Below are positions 11,313 through 23,500 of a DNA stretch of 64,000 nucleotides, in pieces. The notes below the pieces were generated by a model. That model was not told the origin of the DNA, searched no databases, and saw only the letters and a program-made list of their open reading frames with translations. The first letter of the stretch is position 1. Each line of letters begins with the position of its first letter. A program made the position numbers and the translations under genes. The DNA lies in assembly GCF_009730915.1 (NCBI RefSeq), contig NC_052476.1, positions 372,001-436,000 of the forward strand. Direction: 5' to 3'. Source of the stretch: Dioscorea cayenensis subsp. rotundata (taxonomy: Eukaryota > Streptophyta > Magnoliopsida > Dioscoreales > Dioscoreaceae).

Positions 11313-12849
11313 CACTTGTTTCTTTGCCTATTTCTTTCCAAATCTTTTTGCCCAATGGTCATGAAATTACTGTCACATAATTTGGCACAATTAGGTTAAC
11401 AGATAATTTTTTGATCTGTGAAGTTCTATATGTTAGTTTGTGATTGAAGTGGTTTGATATTGTTGATAGGAAGAGAAGACTATGGTGCTGGAGATTGACA
11501 GAGATTTCAGATTTTCAGATTGAAATGTGTTCAGAGGGGTAAGTTCGTCATTTCAGGTATTCAAAAGTCTGTTAAAACTGTTGGAGTTTTGGCTGGAAAA
11601 GAATCAAAGGCTGAGATTGATTTGATCAAGGAAAAGTGTAAGTCCTAGGCAGAAGTTAATTCAAGCATCGGGGTTGATTGTATGGTCCAGATCTGATCTA
11701 TCAAAGAGATGTGTTTAAGTTCGAGGCAACTGCAGAAGCAAATATTAGATGAATAAGTGAACGGCTGGGATTTAATCATCATCAAGTTTTGGTGTTAGTT
11801 CGAGGCAGGATGGCTTAAGAGGTTGAATGGATCCAGTGCAGACGCGTGTTGTGGGTGACTAAGCTGATTCGTTTCATTTTGGGTACTAATGTTTATATGT
11901 AATAAATATCTTGTGTTTTTTCAGAGATGTGTAATGTTGTTACTGTTTTCTGTTTTCATTGAGATTTTCAAGGTTGTATGAATTATCCTGAGTTATGGAG
12001 AGTGTTTTAGCTCTTGATGTGAATAAGAAAGTTGTCCTTTGTTTGATCCTTTATCTATATAGTAATTTTCATTATATGTTCCTTCTTTCAATTATAATCT
12101 TCTATCCATAGGAAAATTGATGCAACAACTGAATTGCCAAGTTGTCTTTACACCTGAATTGTGTATTTTACAGGTCCCTTCACTGAAGAGGTCACTAGTT
12201 CTTGGTAAATCTTTCAATGGATTATTTCTACTACAATCTCATCAAGGAGAATTGCAATCTACTCAATCCTACAATCCTGTGATTGACACTGTCAATTCAC
12301 AGAATAGTTTTCTGTCTACAGACATTTCTTTTCCAGTTTATAATTCAATTGTTTGTTCTAGTTCTGTTTTGTGGCACAACAGACTTGGACATCTTCCTTT
12401 TCTTAAATTGAAACAGCTTTCTTTACTGAATTCTGGGAATGATTCATGTTCAATTAGTTCTTGTGATATTTGTCCACAAGCTAGACAATATAAATTGCCA
12501 TTCCCTAAAAGTCAAATTCATTCTTCTTCAGTTTTTGAAGTGATCCACATTGACACTTGGGGATCTTAGCACACTCCCACACACGAGGGTTATAAATATT
12601 TTCTCACAATTGTTGATGATTTCAGTAGAGCTACCTGGACTTTCTTACTCTCAACTAAGTGAGATGCATCTTTCACTTTAAAGAATTTTTTCAATTTTGT
12701 TAAGTGGATAAACAAGATTTTTATTGAAGTTAAACAAGTTCACCATTGTTTTCGTTAAATTTATTGCCAATACCCTCTTTTCTTTTGTAATTGTTCGATT
12801 TTAGTCAAATGAATCAGTTGAATTGTTATTCGGAAAGGAATTCAAAGGT
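11313..12849 (+). mobile_element. Second copy of the Copia/LTR block with internal deletion
   Basis: 11313-12689 repeats 2357-3736 (Copia protease, solo LTR, GAG-pre-integrase, start of integrase), and 12691-12849 repeats 6281-6440 (LINE tail). Sequence equivalent to 3737-6280, about 2.54 kb, is absent. The junction falls in T-rich microhomology (AATTTT next to TCAATTTT). The pol part carries extra stops relative to copy 1 (TAG near 12567, TGA near 12659). The shared TAA in the protease part predates the duplication. Confidence 0.85.
11431..12071. mobile_element. Solo LTR inserted in Copia protease, copy 2
   Basis: A 641-bp counterpart of 2475-3125 at the identical position, with CTATA on the left (11426-11430) and TTATA on the right (12072-12076), a one-base decay of the target duplication. 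Differences from copy 1 are few: single-base indels, a 7-bp contraction in the TTTTCTG repeat, and substitutions near the right end. It therefore arose by duplication of the locus and not by independent insertion. Confidence 0.88.
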
Positions 12850-13010
12850 TTGGTAAACCAGGAATTGGAAATTTTGCTTAATTTTGAAGATCAAAATACT
12901 GTAACATAAAGTAACACTGACATAATTAAAGTACTTAAAACTACTAGTTGGCCATATAAGCCAAATGACACCATACAAGCCAAATGACAAGAAAAAAACT
13001 TAATTAAAAG
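12850..13010. other. Short spacer with partial repeats
   Basis: AT-rich non-coding sequence. CCATATAAGCCAAATGACA and CCATACAAGCCAAATGACA occur side by side at about 12951-12988, a short tandem repetition. No gene was seen. Confidence 0.4.
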
Positions 13011-13096
13011 CTTAAACTAGGCCCTATAAGTCAATTTTCTGGGGTGTTCTTCTCTTAAACTAGGCCATATAAGTCAATTTTCTGGGGTGTTCTTCT
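13011..13096. repeat. 43-bp tandem duplication over the stop of the zinc-finger ORF
   Basis: Two near-identical units starting at 13011 and 13054. Unit 2 contains the last codons and the stop of the minus-strand reading frame at 13074, so unit 1 is a copy of that 3' end. Confidence 0.8.
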
Positions 13097-13418
13097 TCTC
13101 TTGAGAAGCCACGGCAGCAGTACCTCCGGAGCTTCCGGAATTTCCAGAATCACCCGGGCTTTCAGAACTCCCGGTCGCTGGTGTTCCAGGGGTTGCTGGT
13201 GATTCATCCCCCATTGTGTTTTTTTTGGTGGGTTTCTGATCACATCTTGGCCTTTTGTTAGTGTGGGCATTAAGTTTGTCAATAGACTCGAACTTATCCC
13301 CACACCTGCTGCAAGTATACTCCACCATTTGAGGGTATGGCACTGTGGAATGATGTGATGAACAGTTAGATAAATTTTTTGTTATGGTGGTGAAGGTGGT
13401 TGGATTAAATACATTCAT
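13074..13418 (-). CDS. Small protein with a C2H2/C2HC-like zinc finger
   Basis: A 114-residue frame with an ATG start and no intron needed. Near residues 35-58 it has CSRCGDKFESIDKLNAH followed six residues later by Cys (C-x2-C-x12-H-x6-C). This resembles a C2H2 finger whose last His is replaced by Cys at unusual spacing. A Lys/Arg-rich stretch follows, then a Ser/Gly/Pro-rich low-complexity tail. It lies beside a transposon nest, and a 43-bp duplication touches its 3' end. It may be a real small gene, a fragment of a larger zinc-finger gene, or a pseudogene. I cannot name the family. Confidence 0.45.
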   Translation of the reverse strand: MNVFNPTTFTTITKNLSNCSSHHSTVPYPQMVEYTCSRCGDKFESIDKLNAHTNKRPRCDQKPTKKNTMGDESPATPGTPATGSSESPGDSGNSGSSGGTAAVASQEKKNTPEN

Positions 13419-13419
13419 T

Positions 13420-16400
13420 GATCAAATTGGTCTTTGAAATGCAAACAATGTGATGAGGAGTCTGTCAAGAGAATATATTCCACAGTTTTGGTCCAAATGA
13501 TGGTCAAGCAATGACCAGGAATATCCAATGAGAGATGAGAAACATAAACTTTGAATGAGCCTTTCCTGCTGCCTTTGGTTTTTTTAGACTCTCTCTCTCT
13601 CGTCTTTAATATTTTTTGTTTTCAAGTTTTTTTTTTTTAATGTTTGTTTTCATGACAAATTGATCTTCTTTGGAATTTATTTGATTGGGTTGACTGGTTT
13701 AATTGTTAGCCAAATGATCACCACCTTTGGTTCTTATTTATTTATTTATCACTGTATTATTATATTATTAGATTCAGGGTTTGCTTTATTTTACTCTATT
13801 CATCCCTTTTTCATGTTGTTCAGTTTTTGTGGATTTGGCCTCAAAAGTGTTGTTTTCCGGGCGATTCTGCTGTTTTGAACTGGGTTTGACTGTGGAGCAG
13901 GGGATGGGATTTGGGGTTTATTGATTTATTGACTGATTTTACAAAGTATTTTTTTGGAGTTTGTGATGTGAATCAGATGTGCAATATATTAATAATGCAA
14001 CCTCCTTGGTTGTTTTGTGCAGGGAAGGGAGTACGTCTGCAGCCGAAGAGAGGAGGGGAGGAACGAGGCTTCTTATCCCTCCTGGGCCTGGGAGCTTATG
14101 TATCCTGCTTGTCTTGAGGTTTGTGTACTGCTTGCTTGATGTTTATTCTATTGTTTCGCTCAGTGTTATCTTCTTGATCTTAATACAGGTCCAGACGCAT
14201 GTAAATCCCACATTAGATGGGTTCCAGGAAGTTTGGAGATATGATGATCATTACGGCAGAATGTTATTATTATTATTATTTTATTTTTTATTTTTTATTT
14301 TTTGGCGGCTGCTGATGATATTATGACAATTATGTTGTGATCTATCTCCGCCTGGTTTGTTCTGCTGAAAATAGGTGCCTCCAACAACATAATTGTGCAT
14401 TAGGATGAAAACTTGTTTTGGCTTCTGTTCTTATGATAGATTTGTTGGAGATTGAAGGTGATCAGAGTATCTACATTGCAGGTAACTATGTGAATGTCAA
14501 TGACACAGTTGTGCTTTGGAACCAAGACCTGCTGAATTGTCTTGTAGTTGTTTCTAGTTACTTGTTTAGATGTTTAAAGTTGTTGTTACTGTATTAGAAG
14601 CTGTTTGTTTGTTTTAGCATGTATGCTAGTGTGATTCCAGACAAGTATGTCTGTTATGTGTTTGTTTAAATGACTGAGTAATGAATGAATGAAGTAGAGA
14701 GTGCTTTTCTGTGTGAATTTTCATCTCAGTTCTTCTTCTTCAGTGTGAGATTACATTTCATTGTTGGGACTCTGGTGTGTGAGTGAACTTTACTGAGAAT
14801 TCTTAGTGTGCGTCTCTCGATCCTGACAAGATTAATGCAGATTTGTCTGGAGGTCCCAAACAGTTAGAATACCACAGCTCTGTTTCAGAGTAATTTGTTC
14901 TTTTGGCATCTCTACTTTGAGTTTATGTTTTGATAGGCTATATTATTCTAGTATTTAATGGTTTTATTCTGCCTTTTTGTAAACAGGATGGATGGAGCTT
15001 GACTCATGCTTTTCTCTTCTCTTTTCCAGAGTGTTCAGCATGCAATATATGTGGAAGAACGCATTTTCATCTTATGCAGCTTTGTTTTGTTGCTTAGAAG
15101 CTAGATGTGAAGTGCAATGCCATCTTATTGTCTGTTTTTTTATGGCACAATTGTCAAAAGATGCTAGTCTATGTATGTTATTTCTAAGTCTATGAAAATT
15201 CATTCTCCGTTTCCTTCTGTTCTATAAAGCAACTAATTTTACATCTCAAACTCAAATGATGATTAGCCTGTTTCTGGGGTTGGATTTAAATTCACCAAGG
15301 AGAAGCACTGGTGCATCAATAATGCAGAAATGCATGACTAATTCCCCTATGTTTTTATGCTCTATAACATTTTAGAAAATTGGCATAGATTGAAGTTGTT
15401 GAGTTTTTGCAAAACTAATACCTACATGACTCAGTTTACTTCTTGTTTATGTCTTTATCTGATTATGTTGTAAAAGTTTTTAACTAGTTAATGCAAGATT
15501 TATTCCTAAATGAACTTATGTTCTTTATAACATTGGAATGTGATCATTCCTATATAATTAAAGGAATATCATCCTGTTAAAGCCTTCAATTATTCATTTA
15601 TAATGATTTCCATTGCCTACACTTTTTCTTTTTGAATTTTGTGTTCCTTATATCTCAATCTCAAACCCGATAATAACTAAACTCATGGATTTGCAGATTG
15701 TGTTATTTATCCAGACATTGCTTTCGTATGCAGGACTCTATGAGCAATGTTAATATTGAAAGTGGTAATGACAATTGTAATGGTAATAAGGGAGTGCTGT
15801 CAGCGTAATCAGATGGGCCAGAGCTTTGCTTTCTCCACCAGCAATGTTTGCAAAGGCTTTCAAGGAGATGTGCATAATGCTAAAGGAAACCACGTGAGGT
15901 GCATCATATTTATCACGAGGCTAATATTCAAACCAACAAAATAACACAGCAGAGCGTCACACTCCCCACTTAAGCACATGGACCTAGATAGTTTGGTTAT
16001 TTATTTATTTATTTATTATTAAGACAATATACATTTATTTATTATAATAAATATTTGACAGTAAATTCATTGATTGCTTATGTACAAAGTACAAACTACG
16101 TTTTATCACAATTGTTTTTAAAAAAAAAAAAATGTATAAATCACATTCATTACTCAAAAGTTTCATAAAAAGCATATACTATGCCCATGAGATGAAATCA
16201 TGCCTTCAGTGCAGACTCAAATTAGGAGACATACATAGACCGGACCTGATTACACTACAACAACAAACAAAACAGGTTCATCAACAGTAATGACAAAAAC
16301 TGAAACAAATATCAAATCTGCATCATGTAATGTAGCCTGAAAAAGCCTATACAATAACAAGCTACCCCATGATATACCCTCAACTCAATATGAAAGTGAA

Positions 16401-16490
16401 ACCAACCCTCTTCTTTTGCTTAAGCTAAAATATTATCCTCTACTCTGCTCTACTCTACTCAATCTTTAGATACGAAATTGAAGGTGAGGT
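13420..16490. other. 3-kb region without a convincing protein gene
   Basis: T-rich on the plus strand. Isolated exon-like islands have splice-like borders: GTGCAG then a GC-rich block at about 14022-14116, ATACAG then a block at about 14189-14255, and ATGCAG then a block at about 15734-15810. The joined islands give no long frame and no recognisable protein. It could be a spliced non-coding transcript or a decayed gene. 15990-16020 is a simple TTTA repeat. Confidence 0.35.
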
Positions 16491-16499
16491 AAAAAGAAA

Positions 16500-19408
16500 C
16501 TAGTTTTCCTTGTATGCCTTGGTGTTCAATTCCTTTGTGCTCTTTATAGGCTTTGGTGTCTCTTCTTGTTTAACTACTGTTCCATTGCAGCCAGTGGAAG
16601 CCTCCTCTGGTTTCTTCCTCTCAGGGGGAATGATGCTGCCGGCGCTTTTCTGACAGGAGATTGCAGAGGCGAGTGCTACAGGCATGAGGCAGAGGCCTTT
16701 GTTCTGCAGGTACTGCATTGCGGTAGTAACATTTGATTCCATCAGCTTCACAACTTCTTGCTCAAAGGCGAAGTTGTCTTGAGACTCAGATAAATCTGCT
16801 GTCCCAGACCCAACTGAAAGCAGATTGCCGGAACCCTGCTTGAACAAGTACACAATGCAAAGATATTAAGGCCATCTGTCTACATTTAGGGAAAGGTGGA
16901 TGAGAAGAATAAGCACTTTCATATGTTCAGTCTCACGGACAAAATAAAATGAATTAAAAAAAATAAAGGAAGTGTGTTGCAAGAGTTCAGCTTTTCTTGT
17001 CCTGAATTCATTTCCTTTGGTTGACAGCCTGATCTCATGCTAACGAGCTTTGGCTAACCAAGGTTGATATGGATAGATGTAGATGAAAATTGACTAACGA
17101 ATTAAGACAACTTGTAGAGAAAAAAATGACACCTCATTCTGAACATCTGTGATCAGCGGAACAACTGCTCCAGCAGCACCCAACCTGCTCATGCTCAAAA
17201 CCTGTATTTCAGATTCCAAGAAGAGCAACATAAATCAGAAAACAGAAGAGCTGGATTAAATTGGTTTTAACGGTTTGTTATGGTAATATATGAACCTTGA
17301 CTTGCAGCTGCAGGAACTTGACATAATCAATAATTTCATCGAGCATTGATGCCTTGTCAGTCTGCAGGTGGAGAAAAGTGCAGATCAGCAACATACTACT
17401 TACTATACAGTACAGAATAAAGGTAAAGAACTTCACAAACCCAGAGACAACCAATTGAGTTAGATATTGAACCAGTAAAAGACAGGAGCAGATGCAGAAC
17501 TTGTAGGATCAAGACAAGTTATCCAAATAACAACACACACACACACACACACACACAATATAATCACAGATTGAGAGCATAATAGATGTTTCAACAAATT
17601 TAGCAAGATCCGCAGAACATTCATATATTAGAAGTTGTCAGATATCACAAGCAAACTGATTTTGTTTTTGAACCAGATTGGGGGCTCTTTGCCAAACTAT
17701 GAGTCAGAATCATGTCGATATGCAGAGAAGACCAGAAAGACAATGAGAGAAACGGAGTTCAAATATATACATTACCTTATTTGAGTTTGGTACAAGTTCT
17801 TGGAGGTTCTTCATCCTTTCTGCTATTTTCTCTCTTCGGAGCTGTGGTTTCATAATTCAAGTTAACAGATGGTTTTTCCAGTAACATCAAATGGACTAAA
17901 GTAGGGCATCAAGTTGTGGCTTTGGCATGCCAAAAAATCATAAACGCTACCCGTTCAGCAATACTATGCGGGTCAGTGGCCTGGCCACGCCGTGCTCTAA
18001 CACGTGGCTTTGCAGCTCCATTGCAACCGCTACTACCATTGGTTGGAGAAGCTTGAACACCCAAAGCAGTGCTTGTATACTGTTTGATGTGATTCCCTTC
18101 AAAGGTCTGTAGCAACTAGACATAGACAGCAAGAACCCATGATTGACAAAAGTTGTCTTAGACATGATCAAAGATGAAGGATCAAAGATGACGAAACAAA
18201 ATTGAACGAACACTGGATATAGAGAGCAGAGAGACACTCATAATCGTCAAAAGAAAGGCAGGCAAGTCTACATTAGCAATAAATGAACACTTTGTATAAG
18301 CACATATTTGATTTTCAAACAAAATCAACATGGGCATTATCAAGAAGAAAAATGAAGGTTGTGGAATTGAATTGGTTTTCTTTCCTAGAGTTAGAGCTAT
18401 GGTTGCGGGGAACAAATGTTAGCATTAAAAAAAAAAAAAGCCAAATTTTAAAAAAGAATGTGATACCTGCTGATGTGGCTGGAAACCATCAGTTTTGACC
18501 AATTTAATCTGTTGTCCAGTAGGATAAGAATGCAAATTAGGATTATGAAGTACATTCTGATCCTGTGAACCAGAACATAAATGTCAGATGACTTGCACTG
18601 TTACATCTTGAGACAAATGTGCAAATCAAGTGAAAAAGTATACCATTTTCAAGTGTACAGAAGATGAAGCTAGCCTGTCCATTTGTTGAAATTTGCCATC
18701 TTCCATGCATGCTGTCCTCAACATATCAGCATTTTTTCCCACCCCTTGGGAAGTAAGACCTTGTGATTTTCCATGTCCCATGAGGAGAGAAGAAACTCCA
18801 GGATATGATGCAGGCCAAACTGTCGGCATTGGAGAATTGGAATGGGAATCTGTAAGAGAATGTGGAAGCACAGGTAATTCACCAACATTGCTCTCAATTG
18901 AACCAGAATCAGTTAGTCCACTTTGAGGTAGCGTGATAGAGCATTGTGTGTCTAAATTTGTGCCAAATGATCCAGCTACTGTGATATTCCCCATCATTCC
19001 CTGTAAGGAGAAAAAAAATACATACATGAATCGTACACATCGTATTTAAGACATCCATTATTGATAGGCAAGAGAGAAGATGGAAAATGTTCATACCTCA
19101 TGCTGCAGTTGATTATCTGTAGGATAGATGCTATTATTGATGTCATATTTCAGGGTTTCATTAAGAAAGATAGAAGGGTTAGCATTATGTCCATGCAGGA
19201 TTGGTTCTGCAGCAACCATATTGCCCATAATATGATTCGATGGAATCATGCATATACTTGGGGTTTTTTCATCCCCTTCATAAACCCCTACTGGATCGGC
19301 AAGTAAGCTACTTGTTTGAGTTACAATTGTCTCAGCCCATGATCTCCCAGAATAGTTTACATCTGCCCATGATGGTGATGGGAGAAAAGGATCGATGAAG
19401 TCATCCAT
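16500..19408 (-). CDS. bHLH66-like: bHLH transcription factor, subgroup XI (LRL / bHLH66-69-82 type)
   Basis: Nuclear DNA-binding regulator. Arabidopsis relatives (LRL1-3) and Lotus RHL1 promote root-hair development. Coding exons: 19408-19097, 19000-18644, 18562-18467, 18106-17951, 17841-17776, 17361-17296, 17201-17133 and 16835-16500. All are GT-AG and phase 0, giving 485 residues. The basic region contains DPHSIAER plus LRREKIAERM with the H-E-R triad (His302, Glu306, Arg310) expected for E-box/G-box binding. Helix-loop-helix follows (QELVPNSNKTDKASMLDEII, then DYVKFLQLQVKVLSMSRLG). The C-terminus has the family motif YLQNKGLCLMPVALASAIS. The N-terminal 250 residues are Ser/Asn-rich. It is longer than the Arabidopsis relatives (about 300-350). 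UNE12/bHLH7 is the main alternative subgroup. Confidence 0.92.
17531..17557. repeat. (CA)n microsatellite in a bHLH intron
   Basis: About 13 CA units inside the intron between coding exons 5 and 6. Length polymorphism is likely. Confidence 0.9.
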
Positions 19409-20700
19409 TGGAACTCCAGACTGTTTGATGAAAGTGGAGCTTTAATACTTAGATGAAAAATACAAGCAAATCTCGTGGAATAAATTCCCTCAACCAGAAA
19501 CCACAGAGGACATTATCCCCCAAATCCTATCACCAATCTTTCAGCCTGATATAATGGATCATCAATCTGGAACATAGTAGCATACACCGCATCTGAATGA
19601 TTAATCAGTGCACAAGTCCAAGCTCTAGCCTCAGAGAAGAGACTGATAGGTGAGTTTTTATCCACACGTTTCTCTTTGCTTGAACCTGGCACAGTGAAGA
19701 ATATCCTTCAGCTCATTCTTGTTTGATGGAAAGTGTCATTCAAAATAAAATTCCAATAAAAATAAATAAATTTTCAGTACATAATAGTATTCCAGTACAA
19801 CTATAATATTATTGATAAACCAGAAAGGCAAATGCGACAATTAAAATAATTACAATTTCCTGCAAATCAGAGAGAAGGCCACAGATGGCAAATGATACTT
19901 GCAAAACAATATTTAAAAAATAAATAAATAAAAGAGTGGAAGAACATCAACACCTGAAATTTGCAATCATTCAAAGCCATAAAAAAGTAGAAAATTCAAT
20001 CTACATGGACTTAATTAGTACTTGGTACACAACCACAAGAACAAGAACAAGACACTCTTTGATGAGCACATGATCAAGAGGAAGAAGTACATAATGAATT
20101 TTAAGGCTTAGCAATAACGAGATAACAATCCGAACTCTCTGATAACTTAATGCAAACTTATCACTATTCGGGTTGATTCCACCTACGCTCAATTTCACAA
20201 CCACAGATTTTTCATTAAGTTTACCAATCAATTCCAACTCAGTGCTTCATGCACTAAAAAAACCCATCTTTACAGTAATTAAATAAAAAAAAAACTACAA
20301 AACCGCAGAGCTAGAAGAAAGAAACGGAAGCCATTATAAGGCAATAAACAATCCAGTATTGAACAATCGATAACAATAAACGAATCCAAGCAATAACAAA
20401 GGAAATTTAAAATAAACCAAAATTGAAATCAAATGGAGCTATGGAGATGGATGAGAAGCTACCAGAGTTTGATCCTTCCCGAGATGGTGCTGCAACGGTG
20501 GTCGGACCCAGCGCCGGAGCTATCGCTGATCGTAAACAGGTCAGTGGTGGCCGGAGCCAGAGCCGTGATCGGATCCTAGAGAAGCAGAGACGCGAGAACA
20601 AACGAAGTGGAGCAGTTCCAAGGGTTCACACTGAAGCAATACAAAAGAAAGAGGAGAGCAAGAGAGACAAAGGCCTTTTTGTCCGTTTTGTAAGCCAAGT
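19409..20700 (-). promoter_or_regulatory. 5' leader/intron and promoter side of the bHLH gene
   Basis: Between the ATG and about 20420 the DNA is AT-rich and non-coding, probably a leader intron. 20420-20620 is GC-rich with CT-rich sequence on the minus strand (TCTCTCTTGCTCTCCTCTTTC-like), typical of a plant 5' UTR and start region. A plus-strand open frame across 20423-20812 is best read as antisense to this leader. An ACACGTGG box lies at about 20830. Confidence 0.45.
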
Positions 20701-20819
20701 TTTGTTATTTCGATTACATTCAAGGGGTTTTTCGAAAAAACATGTAAATTTTATGATTCCAGGGACGTTTTCACAAGAGTTCCACTATTCTTTTATTCAT
20801 TTAACACTGTGAGAAAATA

Positions 20820-22341
20820 TATCAGATGTACACGTGGATGCAGCTGATTGGCCCGAAGAAGCACATCAGAGACTCGGTTACCTTTGATAGTCACCCATCT
20901 TAAATGACGATAATGCCACTAATTCGAGGCGGTTACGGAAAATGAGGGGCTCTTTGGTCATTTCGCCTGCCGGGCCATTCGGATCAGTTGCCGGCGATCT
21001 CGACGGGAAAATCTCACCGTTAAAACTTGCATGCGTGTTCTTCCCTCTGTGTAAATTTGGAAACGTACGGGGGTTTTTTTAAAAATATTGTCATAAATAA
21101 GGGTAAAATAGTCATTTTAACAGCGAGGCAGTTTTATTCAGGCCGGATAATGCGGAGAGATTTGGGGATTAGCGTTTAACGTTTGAAGCAGATATTTAAT
21201 TCATTAAATCAGAGTGCCTTATTATTAATAATAATATTATTATTATTTTAAAACAAATAAATCAAAATCTTAATTTAATATGTTTATGGTGATTAGTGCT
21301 AAGTTAAAAGCTTGCACTTGTTTTGAAGTGCCTTTGAGAAGCACATGAGTATCTAAATTTTGACTTAATTATTTAATCCTTTTTTTTTTACTTATAATGT
21401 TTTGTGTTTGTGTCAGTGTGCATTCACAGATCCCTATAGAATATTACACCCTCTTTTTTTTTTTTAATGAATTTGATTCGTTTTTAGAAAGTGCAAATAA
21501 TAATGATGGTTAAAAGTATAATACAATATCATATTCAAGACTAATTTGATTGCTAAAATAATCCAATTGTAATTAAGTTCCCTATTTTTGGTTCTAAGTA
21601 GCCGGCAAAATTTCAACACTTGAATTTATTATAGTCTATAATTGTAATTTCTTGGGGATGTAGAAGCCATGTCCCACACGGCTGCTTCTCTCGCCTTTTC
21701 AACTGTTTTTTTTTATGATGATGATATATATATATATATATATATATGATGAAATAGGATCACAAAGGACAGGCCAAAATGGAACTTATATGTTGACTTA
21801 TGAATGAACATTTATAAAATGTCATATTATTTATCCATATTAAGAAACTATCAAATGCTATTATTGTTTTTTAGCTCACATGATTCCAACTCATATAAGA
21901 CCTTTGAATTTATATAACATATTTCCACGTCATTAACTTATATATCAAATGTATGTAAAATAAAATGCATGAAGATTATGACGATATACAATAAGGTTTT
22001 CATAATGCAGGTTTTAAAAGATAAATTTTCATTAAATAAATAAATAAAATACATTGGTCAAGATTAATTGTATTTTAGTTGCTGTAATAATTAGTATTGA
22101 TTTAAATTAATATAATAAAATTATTTATTATTTAATACAAAATATTTTTTTATATTAATTTAAGCTGATATAAGTATGAAGATTAATATATTGCCTTTCA
22201 TATTTAGTATTTAATAAAAAAAAAAATCAAACCATGCAGCATAGTGAAGTGGGCCTGGAATCAGCCCATCCCATACAGTTGAAACAGCCCAACAAGCCCA
22301 CGTTCATGGTGATTTTTTTTTTCTTGGTTTTTTTTAATAAT

Positions 22342-22381
<40 letters not shown>

Positions 22382-23500
22382 GTGCTAGTGATGATTCATT
22401 GTGATTCAATTGAATTGAGAGTTGTGGCAACTTGGTTCTACAGCATTTGGACTGAAAAATGAAAGAGACCGTTGTTCTGGCCGTTAAGAAAGACGTGCAC
22501 AAGTCTCCATTGAGCAAGTTGGGGTAGAGCCCGTGCAAACATATGCGCCGGGACCACCCGTGTACGACCATTACTCACAATCAATGATTCTTTAGTATTG
22601 ATGATTTATTTTGGAGATTTTTGCTGAACTTCAAACATATTAAATAATTACTGATCCTATATCATGATCGAATCGTAGTGCAATTACGTACCCACCAAAA
22701 AATAAGAACTTTTTCTTGATATGGCATGCATGCTATCAGTGTGTTACCACTGTCCAAGTTTCACGATCAATCGTTTGTATATGCCATATATTGTTGGACC
22801 TTAATTACCCTTTAATTTGATCTTCTTGAGCATTATATTTTGTATATATTGTGTGTAAACTCTTAATTCAGTACTGCAACTCAATGATAACTTTATGTTG
22901 CTTGTGGGAACCAATTAGCAGTGTGGAAAAGATCTTGGAAACTAATTAATTAGGGGCACATTGGATGGGCTAATTAAACTCTTCAGTGGGCACACGTACT
23001 CTTGTTGAACATGCAGGTGTACGTACTGGAAACTTAATTAGGTATGGTAGGCATGTATTCCTAAGTAGCTTATTTGTTAATTATTAGTTAACAGTAGTGA
23101 CTAATAAATTACCTGCGCACAGGAATTCATTCATCAGAAACACATGCAGATTCTCTCATATGATCAGTCAATTAATGTTGAATCAACCACAAAACACAAG
23201 CTATATTTGATCTTCATGTTCTTCTAGATTGATCATATGATAATTTTTTTGATTGAAATTAATGATATCAGTTAGTCATTCAATGTGGATAATGTCGTCA
23301 ATCCACTTTAACAGCATTAATTATTTTATTTTATTTTTCAGTCATGACTCTTTAATTAAATTGAGAAAAAAATTGATTCTTGATCTCAAACCCTTTTTGT
23401 GTTGCTTTGAAAAAAATTATACTTGAACTAAAATTGAAGCAAAACCTAGAAGAAGATATATCATCTTAAAAAGTAAAAAAAAAAAAACCAAAAAATATTT
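20820..23500. other. AT-rich intergenic DNA
   Basis: No supported gene. It contains (TA)n runs at about 21726-21748 and 22346-22378, and a moderately GC-rich patch (22480-22570) whose frames have no recognisable product. Confidence 0.5.

Noticed and set aside
13660-14326. Hydrophobic plus-strand frames resembling membrane proteins
   Set aside because: Caused by T-rich DNA; no starts in context and no family features.
20423-20812. Plus-strand protein of 129 residues
   Set aside because: Overlaps the CT-rich leader of the minus-strand bHLH gene. Only a short GC-rich part looks ordered and no family resemblance was seen.
22227-22571. Minus-strand frame of 114 residues
   Set aside because: Runs through a (TA)n repeat encoding Tyr-Ile, with no protein-like conservation pattern.
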